NCBI RefSeq assembly: GCF_042477335.2
Contig: NC_091256.1
Coordinates: forward strand, 45,525,001-45,589,000
Source: Ovis canadensis
Taxonomy: Eukaryota > Chordata > Mammalia > Artiodactyla > Bovidae
Length of the DNA stretch: 64,000 nt
Reading direction: 5' to 3'
Shown here: piece after piece, positions 41,604 through 58,500 of the stretch
How positions within the stretch are numbered: position 1 is the stretch's first letter
Layout: each line of letters opens with the position of its first letter
Position numbers and translations under genes: made by a program
The notes under the pieces: generated by a model
Databases searched by the model: none
What the model saw: the letters and a program-made list of their open reading frames with translations, nothing else
Told to the model about the DNA's origin: nothing

Positions 41604-41770
41604 ATATTGGTTATAACAATAAAAGTCCCCTATGAAGAACAAATAATCCCTTTCTTCTCGTGCATGACTCCCTTTAGAATGAAGGTTAATGCAACATAAC
41701 CCTTTTAAGGTTATAAATAAAATCTTTACATTATTCCCAATATGCAAATAAGGGAGTGGGAGTCCTATAC

Positions 41771-44700
41771 AGAACTCCTACAGGACTGGGAAAGCAGACT
41801 ATAGGAGGGCACAGCAAAACCTTATGCTCACCAGGACCTAGGAGAAAGGAGCAGCGACCCCACAAGAGAATAAGCCAGTCTTGCCTGTGAGTGTCCAGGA
41901 GTCTCTGGCGGAGCGTGGGTCAACAGTGGCCTGCTGCGGGGTCAGGGGCACTAACTAAGCAGTTCATGGAGCCATGGTGTGCTGACATAAGTCCCTTTGC
42001 AGGAGGTCACCATTATGCCATTAGCCAAAACTACAAGGAAGGAATACAGCCCCACCCATCAGCAGAAAATTGAATTTAAGGTTTATTGACCATGGCCTTA
42101 CCCACCAGAACAAGACCCAGATTTCCCCACAGCCATTCCCTCCTACCATGAAGCTTCAACAAGCCTCTAATCCTCACCCATCAGAGGGAGACAGAGTGAA
42201 AACCACAATCACAGGAAGTGAACCAAACTGATCACATAGATCACAGCCTTGTCTAAATCAAAGGAACTATGAGCCATGCCATGTAGGGCTACGCAAGGTG
42301 GATGGGTCATGGTGGAGAGTTCTGACAAAACGTGGTCTACTGGAGAAGGGAATGGCAAACCACTTCAGCATTCTTGCCTTGAGAACTCCATGAATGGTGT
42401 AAAAAGGAAAAAAAGATGTGACATTGACGGATGAACTTCCCAGTTGGTAGGTGCCCAATATGCTACTGGAGATCAGTGGAAAAATAGGTCCAGAATGAAT
42501 GAAGAGGCTGAACCAAAGCAGAAAGAACACCCAGCTGTGCATGTCTCCTGTGGTGAATGTAAAGTCTGATGTTCTAAAGAACAATATTGTATAGGACCCT
42601 GGAATGTTAGGTCCATGAATCAAGGCAAATTGGAAGTGGTCAAATAGGAGATGGCAAGAGTGAACATCGACATTTTAGGAATCAGTAAACTAAAATGGAC
42701 TGGAATGGGCAAATTTAATTCAGCTTACCATTATATCTACTACTGTGGGCAAGAATCCCTTAGAAGAAATGGAGTAGCCATCATAGTCAGCAGAAGAGTC
42801 TAAAGTGCAGTACTTAGATGCAATCTCAAAAATGACAGAATGATCTCTGTTCATTTCCTCGATTACTCTCATAGTAATCGAGGTCTATACCCCAAACAAT
42901 AATGCTGAAGAAACTGAAGCTGAAGACCTACAAGAAGACCTTCTATGAAGACCTACAAGACCTTCTAGAAATAACACCAAAAAAGATATTATTTTCACTA
43001 TAGGAGATTGGAATGCAAAAGTAGGAAATCAAGACATACCTAGAGGACCAGGCAAGTTTGGCTTTGGATTACTAAATGAAGCAGGGCAACGGCTAACAGA
43101 GTTTTACCAAGAGAATGCACTGGTCATAGCAAACACCCTCTTCCAACAACACAAAAGATGGCTCTACACATGGACATCACCAGATGGTCAATACCGAAAT
43201 CAGATTGAATATATTCTTTGCAGCTGAAGATGGAGTCACTATACAGTCAATGAAAACAAGACTGGGAGCTGACTGTGACTCAGATCATGGACTCCTTATT
43301 GTCACATTTAGACTTACATTGAAGAAAGTAGGGAAAACCACTGTGCCATTCAGGTATGACTTAAATCCCTTATACAGTGGAAGTGACAAATAGATTCAAG
43401 GGATTAGATCTGATAGAGTGCCTGAAGAACTATGGACAGAGGTTCATAACATGGTATAGGAGATGGTGATCAAAACCATCCCCAAGAAAAAGAAACGCGA
43501 AAAGGCCAAATAGTTGTCTGAGGAGGCCTTAAGAATATGTAAGAAGAGAAGAGAAGCAAAAGACAAAGGAGAAAAGGAAAGATATGCCCATCTGAATGCA
43601 GCGTTCCAATGAATAGCAAGGAGAGATAAGAAAGCCTTCCTAAGTGAACAATGCAAAGAAATAGAGGAAAACAATAGAGTTGGAAAGAGAATCAGAGACA
43701 CCAAGGGAACATTTCATGCAAAGATGGGCACAATAAAGTACAGAAATGGTATGGACCTAACAGAAACAGAAGATATTAAGAAGAGGTGGCAAGAATATAC
43801 AGAAGAACTATACAAAAAAAAAAATCTAATGATCCAGATAACCACAATGGTGTGACCACTTACCTAGAGCCAGACATCCTGGAATACAAAGTCAAGTGGG
43901 ACTTGGGAAGAATCAGTACGAGCAAGCTAGTGGAGATGATGGAATTCCAGCTGAGCTATCTCAAATCTGAAAAGATGATACTATGAAAGTGCTGCACTCA
44001 ATATGCCAGCAAATTTGGAAAACTCATCAGCGGCCACAGGACTGGAAAAGGTCCGTTTTCATTCCAATCCTAAAGAAGTTCAATGCCAAGAAATGTTCAC
44101 CCTACCCCCACAATTGCACTCATTTCACATGCTAGCAAAGTAATGCTGACTTAGCAGCAGCAGCAGGCTTCAACAGTATGTGAACCAAGAACTCCCAGGT
44201 GTTCGAGCTGGATTTAGAAAAGGCAGGAGAACCAGAGATAAAATTGCCAACAACTTTTGGAAAAGCAAGAGAATCCCAGAAAAACATCTACTTCTGGCTG
44301 ACTATGCTAAAGCCTTTGACTGCATGGCTCACAACAAACTGTGGAAAATTCTTCAAGAGATGGGAATACTCTATCACTTTACCTGCCTCCTGCGAAACCT
44401 ATATGCAGGTCAAGAAGCAACAGTTAGAACTGGACATGGAACAACAGACTGGTTCCAAATCGGAAAAGGTGTACATCAAGGCTGTATATTGTCATCCTGC
44501 TTATTTAACTTTTATGCAGAGTACATCATGGAAATGCCGGGCTGGATGAAGCACAGGCTGGAATCAAGATTGCTGGGAGAAATATCAATAACCTCAGATA
44601 TGCAGATGACACCACCCTTGTGGCATAAAGTGAAGAAGAGCAAAAGAGCCTCTTGATGAAAGTGAAAGAGGAGAGTGAAAAAGCTGGCTTAAAACTCAGC

Positions 44701-45374
44701 ATTCAAAAAAAAGAAGATCATGGCATCATGTCCCATCACTTCATGGCAAATAGATGGGGAAACAATGGAAACAGTGATAGACTTTATTTTCTTGGGCTCC
44801 AAAATCGCTGTAGATGGTGACTGCAGCCATGAAATTAAAAGATACTTGCTCCTTGGAAGAAAAGCCATGACATAGACATAGACATAGACATAAAAGCAGA
44901 GATATTACATTGCCATCAAATGTTCATATAGTCAAAGCTGTGGTTTTTCCAGTAATGTATGGATGTGAGAGTTGGTCAATAAAGATGGCTGAGTGCTGAA
45001 GAATTGATGTTTTTGAACTGTTGTGTTGATGAAGACTCTTAAGAGAGTCCCTTGGACAGCAAGGAGATCAAACCAATCAATCCTAAAGGAAATCCATCCT
45101 GAACATCATTGGAAGGACTGATGGCTGAAGCTGAAATTCCAATACTTTGGCCAATTGATGCAAAGACTTGACTCATTAGTAAAGACCCTGATGCTGGGAA
45201 AGATCAAAGGCAGGAGAAGGGGATGACAGAGGATGAGATGGTTGGATGGCATCACCGACTCGATGGACATGATTTTGAGCAAGTGCGGGAGATGGTGATG
45301 GACAGGGAAGCCTGGCATGCTGCAGTCCACGGGGTCGCAAAAAGTCAGACACAACAGAGCAAGTGAACAACAAC
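41771..45374 (+). mobile_element. BovB LINE, end-to-end copy (3.6 kb)
   Basis: A long 5' leader (41771 to about 42260) is followed by ORF2: an endonuclease region (about 42600-43400), a reverse transcriptase with the ADYAKAFD and GVHQGC motifs (about 44310-44510), and the C-terminal region to the 3' end. A perfect 10-bp target duplication, AGTCCTATAC, lies at 41761-41770 and 45375-45384. ORF2 is broken by many stops and frameshifts. A (gacata)n expansion lies near 44869-44892. The leader begins internal to the longer leader seen at 50995. It is antisense to WDR64 and ends about 190 bp from an exon. Confidence 0.93.
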
Positions 45375-45525
45375 AGTCCTATACCCAATTTAATGACAGA
45401 AGAAATCATATGTCTTGCTTTAAATACAGAGCTTCTGTTTGCTTGGCAGCTTGGGCATCCTTCCTTTTGTTTCAGTAAATTTCACAGTGTATCCTATATC
45501 CATTTTTATATCATGCAGGTTTTTA

Positions 45526-45702
<177 letters not shown>

Positions 45703-45821
45703 TCAGTATTGGAGTTGAGTTTATAGATAATTTATCCCAAGAGCTATGTACTAATTATAACATGATTTCTCTTCTAATTATAGCATGATTTCTCTTCTTC
45801 ATAATAAAAATAATTTGAAAT

Positions 45822-46202
45822 TATGATGCTTTTGAACTGTGGTGTTGGAGAAGACTCTTGAGAGTCCCTTGGATGGCAAGGAGGTCCAACCAGTCCATCC
45901 TAAAGGAGATCAGTCCTGGGTGTTCATTGGAAGGACTGATTCTAAAGCTGAAACTCCAATACTTTGACCACCTCATATGAAGAGTTGACTCATTGGACAA
46001 GACTCTGATGCTGGGAGGGATTGGGGAAAGGAGGAGAAAGGGACGACAGAGAATGAGATGGCTGGATGGCATCACCGACTCGATGGACATGAGTTTGAGT
46101 GAACTCCGGGAGTTGGTGATGGACAGGGAGGCCTGGCATGCTGTGATTCATGAGGTTGCAAAGAGTCAGACACAACTGAGCGATTGAATTGAACTGAACT
46201 GA
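45822..46202 (+). mobile_element. BovB LINE, 5'-truncated
   Basis: Sense 3' fragment in the same orientation as 41771-45374, on the other side of the WDR64 exon at 45564-45669. Confidence 0.93.
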
Positions 46203-46259
46203 TATAGACTTATTTCCTTGAAACTAAATATTAGTAAAAGTGGGGTCAACTGTTAATTA

Positions 46260-46457
46260 GTAGGCTGCAGTCCACAGGATCGCTAGGAGTTGGACACGAC
46301 TTCACTTTCACTTTCATGTGTTGGAGAAGGAAATGGCAACCCACTCCAATGTTCTTGCTTGGAGAATCCCAGGGACGGGAGAGCTGGGTGGGCTGCCGTC
46401 TATGGGGTCACACAGAGTTGGACACGACTGAAGCGACTTAGCAGCAGCAGCAGCAGA
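46260..46457 (+). mobile_element. Bov-A2 SINE
   Basis: Shortened first A unit, full second unit, (AGC)n tail. Confidence 0.88.
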
Positions 46458-46961
46458 CTCTTATTACTGCAGATCACCTCTATACTTGTAGGTTGTTCTC
46501 TGTCGCTTCCGATAACCCTCTTCATGCAGTTCCTCAACCCCTTTCCAGTGATATTTCTCCTTTTAAATAAACATGATTTTCAGATTTAAGTGTTTCTCAC
46601 TTACTTTAAGCCAGAATGTTGTATTTGTCCTTTCAGAAATATCTATTTTTGAATATTGGTACAAGACAGATTGCAAGAGATTCAAATTTGGCAGGTTGTT
46701 TTTCAGTGCTTAGTGTAAATCATCACTGACTTTCATATACAATTCTGTACTTACTTGGAGAATAAAAGTCAAAACATAGGAAGGAAAATTTTGAATCTGC
46801 TACTTGTTTCCTGAGATTTAGTTGGATATAGTCTTTTCTCCTCCTATTGTTCTCACACTTTTATTATTTACCTATCGTGGGGGGAGGGGGAAATGTCACT
46901 GCTCTAATACCTGGGTCGTCTCAGGGAAAATCATTGTTTACAGTATTTCATAGCATTTTCA
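46458..46961. other. WDR64 intron, unassigned
   Basis: G-run at 46878-46889. No gene or family recognised. Confidence 0.35.
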
Positions 46962-46969
46962 AACCAAGA

Positions 46970-47165
46970 AAGTGAAGTCGGTTAGTCGTGTCTGACTCTG
47001 CGACCCCATGGACTGTAGCCTACCGGTTTCTTCCATCCATGGGACTTTCCAGGCAAGAACACTGGAGTGGGTTGCCATTTCCTTCTCCAGGAGATCTTCC
47101 CAACCCAGGGATTGAACCTGGGTCTCCGCATTGTAGACAGACACTTTACCATCTGAGCCACCAGG
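46970..47165 (-). mobile_element. Bov-tA SINE
   Basis: Antisense. An AACCAAGA duplication lies at 46962-46969 and 47166-47173. Confidence 0.92.
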
Positions 47166-47173
47166 AACCAAGA

Positions 47174-47600
47174 GTTTCTCACTAATAAGTTAGAATCAAC
47201 TGATCAACTGGAGGTTTTATACAGCAGACAGTATGCTGTTCTGTGTTGTCAAACCTCACTATCTGCCATACAAAACTTGCTGTTTTCTGGGTTTCCCTCT
47301 AGAAAGGAATCTTATAAGTGATGCCACCTCCCTTTCTGTTCACCATCATCAGTCTAACTCAAGATCCTTACTTCTGTCATTTCTGTCCATCTAATTCAAA
47401 CCCCCTGCCCTACTTTCCACCCCCAAATCATTTAAAATCTTTCAGTAAATGAAAGTTATCCTTCATTGTAAAGTGTTTAGGACCCTCAGTATAATGTAAT
47501 AACTTCTTCCAGTGGCTTGGAAAGCTAAATTTTCATGTATATTACACATTTCAGTGTTCTTACACTCTTTAATGATGTATTCATCATTAATACTATCATG
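47174..47600. other. WDR64 intron, unassigned
   Basis: No family or exon recognised. Confidence 0.35.
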
Positions 47601-47610
47601 TTATTTAAAT

Positions 47611-50600
47611 CTTAGTTTTCTGAATGCTGTTTTAAGCCAACTTTTTCACTTTCTTCAAGAGGCTCTTTAGTTCTTCTTCACTTTCTGCCACAAGGGTGGT
47701 GTCATCTCTGTATCTGAGGTTATTGATATTTCTCCTAGCAATCTTGATTCCAGCTGTGCTTCATCCAGCCTGACATTTCCTTAATGTATTCTGCATAAAA
47801 GTTAAATAAGCGGGGTGACAATATGCAGCCTTGATGTATGCCTTTCCCAATTTGGAACCAGTCTGTTGTTCCATGTCCAGTTCTGTGATTCCTGATGTGC
47901 ATACATATTTCTCAGGAGGCAGGTCAGGTGGTCTGGTATTCCCATCTCTTTCAGAATTTTCCACAGTTTATTGTGATCCACACAGTCAAAGGCTTTGGCA
48001 TAGTCAAGAAGGCAGAAATAGATGTCTTTCTGGCAGAAATAGATGTCTTTCTGGAACTCTCTTGCTTTTTCCATGATCCAACAGATGTTGGCAATTTGAC
48101 CTCCAGTTCCTCTGCCTTTTCTAAATCCAGCTTGAACATCTGGAAGTTCATGGTTCACATATTGCTGAAGCCTGGCTTGGAGAATTTTGAGCATTACTTT
48201 GCTAGTGTGTGAGTTGAGTGTAATTGTGCAGTAGTTTGAACATTCTTTGGCAGTGCCTTTCTTTGGGTTTGGAATGAAAACTGACCTTTTTCAGACCTGT
48301 GGCCACTGCTGAGTTTTCCAAATTTGCTGGCATATTGAGTGTAGTACTTTCACAGCATCATCTTTTCGGATTTGAAACAGCTCAGCTGAAATTCCACCAC
48401 CTCCACTAGCTTTGTTCATAGTGATGCTTCCTAAGGCCCACTTCACTTCACATTCCAGGATGTCTGACTCTAGGTGAGTGATCTCACCATCATGGTTATC
48501 TGAGTCATGAAGATCTTTTTTGTATAGTCTTCTGTGTATTCTTGCCACCTCTTTTTAATATCTCCTGCTTCTGTTAGGTCCATACCATTTCTGTCCTTTA
48601 TTGTGCCCATCTTTGCATGAAATGTTCCCTTGGTATCTCTAATTTTCTTGGAGAGATCTCTAGTCTTTCCTGTTCTATTGTCTTCCTCTATTTTTTTGCA
48701 TTGATCACTGAGGAAGGCTTTCTTATCTCTCCTTGCTATTCTTTGGAACTCTGCATTCAAATGAGTATATCTTTCCTTTTCTCCTTTGCGTTTCGTGTCT
48801 TTTCTTTTCTCAGCTATTTGTAAGGCCTCCTCAGACAACCATTTTCCCTTTTTGCATTTCTTTTTCTTGGGGATGGTCTTGATCATTGCCTCCTGTACAA
48901 TGTCACTAACCTCCATCCATAGTTCTTCAGGCACTCTATCAGATCTAATCCCTTGAATCTATTTCTCACTTCCATTCTATAATCATAAAGGATTTGATTT
49001 AGGTCATAGCTGAATGGTCTAGTGGTTTTCCCTACTTTCTTCAATTTAAGTCTGAATTTGGCAATAAGGAGTTCATGATCTGAGCCATAGTCAGCTCCTG
49101 GTCTTGTTTTTTGCTGACCGTATAGAGCGTTTCCATTTTTGGCTACAAAGAGCATAATCAATCTGATTTTGGTTTTGACCATCCGGTGATGTCCATGTGT
49201 AGGGTCTTCTCTTGTGTTGTTGGAAGAGGGTGTTTGCTATGACCAGTGCGTTCTCTTGGCAACACTCTGTTAGCCTTTGACCAGCATCGCTTTGTACTCC
49301 AAGGCCAAATTTGCCTGTTACTCCAGGTATCTCTTGACTTCCTACTTTTGCATTACAATCCCCTATAATGAAAAGGACATCTTTCTTGGGTGTTAGTTCT
49401 AAAAGGTCTTGTAGGTCTCTGGACCATTCAACTTCAGCTTCTTCAGCATTTTTGGTCAGGGCATAGACTTGGATTACTGTGATAGTGAACGGTTTGCCTT
49501 GGAAACGAACAGAGATCATTCTGTCGGTTTTTGAGATTACATCCAAGTACTGCATTTTGGACTCTTTTGTTGACTATGATGTCTACTCCATTTCTTCTAA
49601 GGGATTCTTGCCCACAGTGGTAGATACAATGGTCATTTGAGTTAAATTCCCCCATTCTGGTCTATTTTAGTTCACTGATTCCTAAAATGTCGATGTTCAC
49701 TCTTGCCATCTCCTATTTGACCACTTCAAATTTGCCTTGATTCATGGACTAAACATTCCAGGTTCCTATGCAGTATTGCTCTTTACAGCATTGGACTTTA
49801 CTTCCATCACCAGTCACATCCCCAGCTGGGTGTTGTTTTTGCTTTGGCTCTGTCTCTTCATTCTTTCTGGAGTTATTTCTCCACTGATCTCCAGTAGCAT
49901 ATTGGGCACCTACCAGCCTGGGAAGTTCATCTTTCATTGTCCTAATTTTTTGCCTTTTCATACTCTTCACGGGGTTCTCAAGGCAAGAATGCTGAAGTGG
50001 TTTGCTATTCCTTTCTCCAGTGGACCATGTTTTGTCAAAACTCTCCACTATGACTTGTGCGTCTTGGGTGGCCCTACATGGCATGGCTCATAGTTTCACT
50101 GAGTTAGACAAGACTATGGTCCATGTGATCAGTTTCATTAGTTTTCTGTGATTGTGGTTTTCATTCTGTCTGCCCTCTGTGTGATAGGTTTAAGAGGCTT
50201 ATAGAAGCTTCCTGATGGGAGAGACTGACTGTTAGGGAAAATGGGTTTTGTTCTGATGGGCAGGGCTATGCTCAGTAAATCTTTAATTTCCTGTTGATGG
50301 GTGAGCTGTGTTCCTTCCCTGTTGTTTGACCTGAGGCCAAACTATGGTGGAGGTAATGAAGATAATGGTAACCTCCTTCAAAAGATCCCATGAATGCACT
50401 GCTACACTCAGTGCCCCTGACCCTGCAGCTGGCTACCACTGACCCATGCCTCCACCAGAGACTCCTGGGCACTCATGGGCAAATCTGGGTCAGTCTCTTG
50501 TGGGGTCACTGCTCCTTTCTCCTGGGTCCTGGTGAGCACAAGGTTTTATATGTGCCCTCCAAGTGTCTGTTTCCCCAGTCCTGTGTAAGATCTGGCAGCT

Positions 50601-51647
50601 CTATGGTGGGGTTAATGGTGACCTCCTCCAAGAGGGCTTATGCCATACCCACGTTGACAGAACCCAGAGCCCCTGCCCCTGCTGCAGTCCACTGCTGTCT
50701 CCTCAGGAGACACTCAAACACAGTTCTGGCTCAGTCTCCGTGGGGTCTCTGAGCCCTGGTGTGCACAAGGTTTGTTTGAGCCCTCCAAGCATCTCTGGTG
50801 GGTAAGGGGTTCAATTCTAAATGTGATTTCACCCCTCCTACAATCTTGCTGAGGCTTCTCCTATGCCCTTGGACGTGGGGTATCTTTTTTTGGTGGGATC
50901 CAACATTTTCCTGTTGATGGTTGTTCAGCAGTGGGTTGTAATTTTGGAGATCTCACAGGAGAAGATGAGCACGCGTCCTTCTACTCTGCCGTCTTCACGA
51001 CATCATCTCCATCACTTCATGGCAAGTAGATGGGGAAACAGTGGAAACAGTCACAGACTTTTTTTTTTTTTTTGGCTCCAAAATCACTGCAGATGGTGAC
51101 TACAGCCATGAAATTTAAAAATGCTTGCTCCTTAGAAGAAAAGCTATGACCAACCTAGACATCATAGCAGAGACGTTACTTTGCCAACAAAGGTCAATCT
51201 AGTCAAAGCTATGGTTTTTCCAGTAGTAATGTATGGATGTGAGAGTTGGACTATAAAGAAAGCTGAGCACCAAAGAACTGATGCTTTTGAACTGTGGTGT
51301 TGGAAAAGACTCTTGAGAGTCCCTTGTACTGCAAGGAGATCCAACCAGTCCATCCTAAAGGAAATCAGTCCTGAATATTCATTGGAAGGACTGATGCTGA
51401 GGCTGAAACTCAAATACTTTGGCCACCTGATGTGAAGAACTGACTCATTGGAAAAGTCCCTGATGTTGGAAAAGACTGAAGGTGGGAGGAGAAGGGGACA
51501 GCAGAGGATGAGATGGTTGGATGGCATCATCGGCTTGATGGACATGAGTTTGAGTAAGCTCCAGGAGTTTCTGATGGACAAGAAGGCCTGGTGTGTTGCA
51601 GTCCATGAGGTTACAAAGAGTTGGACACGACTCAGTGACTGAACTGA
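47611..51647 (+). mobile_element. BovB LINE, ~4.0 kb, with 3.4-kb 5' inversion
   Basis: From 47611 to about 50998 the sequence is antisense BovB: reverse transcriptase, endonuclease, then a long 5' leader ending near 50998. From about 51003 to 51647 it is sense BovB 3' sequence that continues exactly where the inverted part stops in element coordinates. A perfect 10-bp target duplication, TTATTTAAAT, at 47601-47610 and 51648-51657 brackets both parts, so this is one insertion. ORF2 holds long open pieces on the minus strand (154 codons at 48470-48934 and at 49091-49555, 130 codons at 47802-48194) but is interrupted. A 21-bp tandem duplication lies at about 48014-48056. Confidence 0.93.
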
Positions 51648-51903
51648 TTATTTAAATATGCAGTGAAATATATAGTGGGATGTATTCGTAGCTCAGTGTA
51701 AAGAAAGATTGGAAATACAGTAGTTGTCTTAGCAGTTTTTGATGATTTGATCTTTTGAGTTACAAAATTGACCTAAATTTTTGAGTAGTATTTTCAGTGA
51801 GTAGACTGAAAAACCAGCCATTTGGCTAGAAGATTGAACAGTAATAAAATTAGATGCTATATCAAACCGTAGGGGCCTAAGGTTTATTCAATAATCCTTT
51901 TTA

Positions 51904-52656
<753 letters not shown>

Positions 52657-52693
52657 CTTTAACCTCACTCTCATGTATGCTCTGTTTGCTTCC
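52657..52693 (-). CDS. WDR64: WDR64 micro-exon (5th of 14)
   Basis: This 37-nt exon (acceptor gaatttag|GG, donor AAAG|gttagt) encodes GSKQSIHESEVK plus one base. It restores phase between the exons at 53571 and 51949 and matches the corresponding segment of human WDR64 as remembered. It was found from the phase gap, not by ORF length, and annotation pipelines could miss it. The donor is a less common gttagt. Confidence 0.88.
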
Positions 52694-52929
52694 CTAAATT
52701 CAGGGAGAAAAAGAGAATATTTATGATATTGTAAGGAAATGCGATACACTGAATGAATAGATTTTTTTCATAGTTAAATTTATATCTCTAAGCATTAATT
52801 TTAAAGTTATTTTACAATCACTTCTTTGAAAAGATGCATTGCAGTGATTTTCATGTTTATAAATAAGGTATTTATAACACAGCCTTTTCCTAGTGGCTCC
52901 AGTGTAGCATAATAACGAGAGTAATTAAA

Positions 52930-53150
52930 TACCTAGAGCTTGCTACGTTCTTGGTGTATAATGTCTCTAATTCCATTAACAACCATACCAGTTAGGTTCT
53001 ACTATTCCCTTTGTATTGCTGAAGAAATGGAAACTCAGAGGTTAAGTGACATCTCTAAAGCTAATCAGATAATAAATGGAGTGCTTAGATTTAAGTACAA
53101 GTCTGTTTGACACATCCTTACAAGCTGATTATTTCCACTGTGCTAGTGCT
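52930..53150 (-). mobile_element. MIR SINE, antisense
   Basis: 'ttaggttctactattccctt', 'gaaactcagaggttaagtga' and 'acaagtctgtttgacac' follow antisense MIR. Confidence 0.75.
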
Positions 53151-53516
53151 TTTAAAATAATTTATGCAGTGAAGACTTTCCTTCAAACAAAATCTTAACT
53201 AGAAATAAAAATGTGTAAAAAAATATGAAATATGGAACCAAGAACACAGTTTGAAAACCATTTCATTACATTGTGTTGTAACATAATCACATGCTGTCTC
53301 TTTCCTCTGTGAAATGTATATAATACTTTTTAGTAAAAGAGATAGTCTAAATTTATTATTTAATGAACATAAAAATAGCCTATGTAATTTATTTTATTCA
53401 TGATTATTTGCAGATAGGAAAGCCTTGAAAAATAGTGGGGAAAAAGATAAAAGCAGTTTAGACATTGCTTTTTAGGGAAAACAAAAAAGATTTTACCTAC
53501 TACATGCAACAAATTA

Positions 53517-54492
<976 letters not shown>

Positions 54493-54722
54493 TGTGTGTG
54501 TGTGTGTGTGTGCTCACTCATTCAGTTGTGTCTGACTCTTTGTGACCCATGGACCGTAGCCCACCAGGTTCCTCTTGTCCATGGAATTTTTCAAGCAAGA
54601 ATACTGGAGTGGGTTGCCATCTTCCTCCTCCAGGGGATCTTCTGGACCCAGGGATCGAACCTGCATCTCCTGCATCTCTTGCATTGTCAGGTGGAATCTT
54701 TACCACTAGTGCCACCTGGGAA
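54493..54722 (-). mobile_element. (TG)n plus Bov-tA SINE
   Basis: A TG run at 54493-54511 abuts an antisense Bov-tA. A probable target duplication, ccctcagttg/ctctcaattg, flanks both. Confidence 0.88.
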
Positions 54723-54830
54723 GACCCTTCTCTCAATTGTACCTTCCTAAATGCTGGGATGAGGAGAACTCTTTTTATATCATCCACTTAAGTCCCCAAC
54801 AATATTTTTTGATCAATAAATGCTGAGTTA

Positions 54831-57099
<2,269 letters not shown>

Positions 57100-57190
57100 G
57101 AAGAAATCTTGGGCATGTTGGACTTTAAGGGTCTTGTTAGTCATCCATATGGTAATTGCCAGTAGGCAATTGGATATGTGTGCTTGAAAC
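57100..57190 (-). mobile_element. Ancient L2-type fragment, antisense
   Basis: 'taggcaattggatatgtgtg' with neighbouring text is the reverse of the L2-type segment at about 31050. Confidence 0.45.
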
Positions 57191-57595
57191 TCTTAGATTA
57201 TTATTTAAAATTACTACATATTTTAAACATTTTTTAAAGTTATGTATTTGGACAAGATTGTACATGGAAAGCATATGCTAACTTTAGTGCATGCTTTAGT
57301 ACATACTCTGGGCACATAAAGTACATACTCTAGTACATACTCAAGAAGAATAGATGTAAAAGCACTTGGGAATACAAATAATTAAGGTTTACTTTATTCA
57401 TATCACTCTGGGATTTAGACACTTAACACATATGCTGCTTATAAAGATAACCTCCAGGAAAGGCTCCTTGAGAAAATCATCCTCACTTTTATGTATTGCT
57501 TTTTTTTCTTTTAAGTAATGAATATTACTTTGACTCTTCTGCAGTGCAGCTTTTTAAGGAAATGAGTATAGTATTTAAGGAAACAATGCAACTCA

Positions 57596-57844
<249 letters not shown>

Positions 57845-57946
57845 TTAAATCCTAAAGCATGAAATTTAGTAAAATCTAAATTATTTTGGCATAAAATACT
57901 TTAATTTGTAGAATTTAATAAAGCAAGAAAAAATATACTCTTCATC

Positions 57947-58247
57947 AAGATCAGCCCTGGGATTTCTTTGGAAGGAATGACACTAAAGCTGAAACTCCAG
58001 TACTTTGGCCACCTCATGTGAAGGGTTGACTTATTGGAAAAGACTCTGATGCTGGGAGGGATTGGGGGCAAGAGGAAAAGGGGACAACAGAGGATTAGAT
58101 GGCTGGATGGCATCACCAACTCGATGGACGTGAGTCTGAGTGAACTCCAGGAGATGGTGATGGACAGGGAGGCCTGGTGTGCTGCGATTCATGGGGTTGC
58201 AAAGAGTCGGACACGACTGAGTGACTGAACTGAACTGAACTGAACTG
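57947..58247 (+). mobile_element. BovB LINE, 5'-truncated
   Basis: Sense 3' fragment ending in repeated gaact units. Confidence 0.93.
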
Positions 58248-58254
58248 CTTGTCT

Positions 58255-58500
58255 TCTTCCTTCAGCCTAAACTATCAACCAGTAAATTACCTTTCCATCT
58301 TTCTCTTCTCTTCAAACTTTTTAAAAGAATATCCTATATTAGCTCTTCTAACTTACTGACCTTCCTTTCACCCATGGCCTAGCTTCTGCTCCATGCCACT
58401 CTATGAAAGCTTTTTCTAAATATCACCAGGGACTTTCTTTTACCAATGCTATTTGATATGTTTCAGTTGTCTTGCCTCAAGTACTTTTTGGTACCTACTA
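58255..58500 (+). mobile_element. Ancient L2 fragment
   Basis: 'cttctcttcaaactttttaa' and 'tctgctccatgccactctat' match L2 ORF2 text order. Confidence 0.5.

Noticed and set aside
49091..49555. 154-codon ORF and neighbouring long minus-strand ORFs
   Set aside because: These are BovB ORF2 endonuclease and reverse transcriptase fragments, not host genes.
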